Positions 13,020 through 13,703 of a DNA stretch of 13,703 nucleotides are shown here, one piece after another; within the stretch, counting starts at the first letter, position 1, and each line of letters begins with the position of its first letter. The translations under genes and the position numbers were made by a program. A model generated the notes under the pieces. The model was not told where the DNA came from and did not search any database. It saw only the letters and a list, made by a program, of their open reading frames with translations. Source of the stretch: BTUB01 sp964392765 (GTDB taxonomy: Bacteria > Babelota > Babeliae > Babelales > Vermiphilaceae); contig CAYMRF010000040.1 of assembly GCA_964392765.1 (NCBI GenBank), positions 1 to 13,703 on the forward strand, in the 5' to 3' direction.

Positions 13020-13703
13020 ATGAAAAAATATTACATCCTGTTTACACTTCTGTTTTCTTTAAGAATTAATGCCATGGAAGAAGCGCCAAAGCAAAGTGAT
13101 ATCTTTCCCCTACTTGACTTACCGAGTGATGTGCAAAATATTATTGGTTCATATGTTGCAGAAGATGATCAATCACTAATTCAAAGATTGTCGAATAAAG
13201 TTGAAAATGACTGCGAATCAGAGTCTGCTTTTTTAGAATTATATAAGAATAATCTTCTTAACAAGTCATTGTTTAATTTTGTGATTCCTGAAAATACTTC
13301 TAGCGATATTTTTAATAAACTTCGTGATATACATTATCAATTTTGGTCTTGTGATAGCACTAAATGTTTATTCGTGGCTAAAATTGAACTTTATGGAAGC
13401 TATTTTGCCGATAGAATTTTCTTTTTATATGATATCCTTACCAGAAGCGTATATGTTCGACGAGTTCAACCTAATCAGCATGATTTAGGCGGTATACCTT
13501 TTTTCAAGCCTAGCTTAATTTCTAATGATGGAAGAATAATTATTTTTCATGAGTGGGTATCTACTTATTTTGCTAATCTTGATATGTTGCGAATTAAAAA
13601 GGATGATCGGGAAAAGACTTGCGATCTACAATTACGCGGTAGAAATCTTGATGCCCTTCGTATTAATAAACAAAATACTAAAATTGTAGCATCCTTCCAT
13701 GCG
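13020..13703 (+). CDS. Exported F-box-like, propeller-like protein, 3'-truncated by window edge
   Basis: At least 228 residues with no stop before the window ends. A signal peptide is clear (1-18, ILFTLLFSLRINA, likely cut after NA). Soon after comes FPLLDLPSDVQNIIGSYV (29-46), which resembles the start of an F-box or F-box-like motif (L-P-x-[DE]-[ILV]-x-x-x-I). The rest is not recognised, but strand pairs such as KCLFVAKIELYGS, RIFFLYDILTRSVYVRRV and LISNDGRIIIFHEW look like WD40 or similar propeller blades. F-box-plus-repeat proteins are a known theme in Dependentiae and other symbionts of protists. GGTGAG (13009-13014) stands 5 nt before the ATG, and tolB ends 16 nt upstream. Function unproven; a host-directed role is inference. 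Confidence 0.65.
   Translation, partial: MKKYYILFTLLFSLRINAMEEAPKQSDIFPLLDLPSDVQNIIGSYVAEDDQSLIQRLSNKVENDCESESAFLELYKNNLLNKSLFNFVIPENTSSDIFNKLRDIHYQFWSCDSTKCLFVAKIELYGSYFADRIFFLYDILTRSVYVRRVQPNQHDLGGIPFFKPSLISNDGRIIIFHEWVSTYFANLDMLRIKKDDREKTCDLQLRGRNLDALRINKQNTKIVASFHA

Overview
The window is AT-rich bacterial DNA with tightly packed genes and many predicted Sec-exported proteins. The best guess for the source is a member of Candidatus Dependentiae (TM6), or a similar small-genome, Gram-negative-type bacterium living inside protists. Supporting this are the complete Tol core (envelope), a last gene with a signal peptide and an F-box-like start, and several exported proteins of unknown role. 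This placement is inference; no rRNA is present to settle it.

Left part (1-2867): the 3' part of dnaX, then der with a 4-nt ATGA overlap, then hpf behind its own likely promoter. Next (2948-4033) are two tandem paralogues, each with a signal peptide, a helical segment, two closely spaced hydrophobic segments and a further helix. They end at a strong bidirectional terminator (4061-4093) shared with a convergent dsbD-type gene on the minus strand.

Middle part (5591-9469): an exported uridine-kinase-like protein with a degenerate P-loop faces a minus-strand exported DUF4097-like protein. The latter starts head-to-head with cca (tRNA nucleotidyltransferase with HD domain). Directly after cca lies an exported YjjX/DUF84-like NTPase homologue.

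Right part (9470-13703): the 274-nt gap 9470-9743 is the longest stretch without a gene. It holds a possible promoter with a palindrome in its spacer and a GC-rich, highly structured repeat. Then come tolQ, tolR, tolA and tolB, overlapping or nearly so, and a 3'-truncated exported F-box-like/propeller-like gene 16 nt after tolB. No pal follows tolB within the window.

The most unusual signal is a set of hairpin-forming repeats inside the disordered linker of tolA (11173-11407). One is a near-identical, inverted copy of part of the repeat upstream of tolQ. Two others lie in opposite orientation and keep the same fold through paired base changes. All leave the tolA frame open. This resembles the protein-coding palindromic elements known from Rickettsia, but the sequences here are different.

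No tRNA, rRNA, CRISPR array, transposase or riboswitch was recognised.
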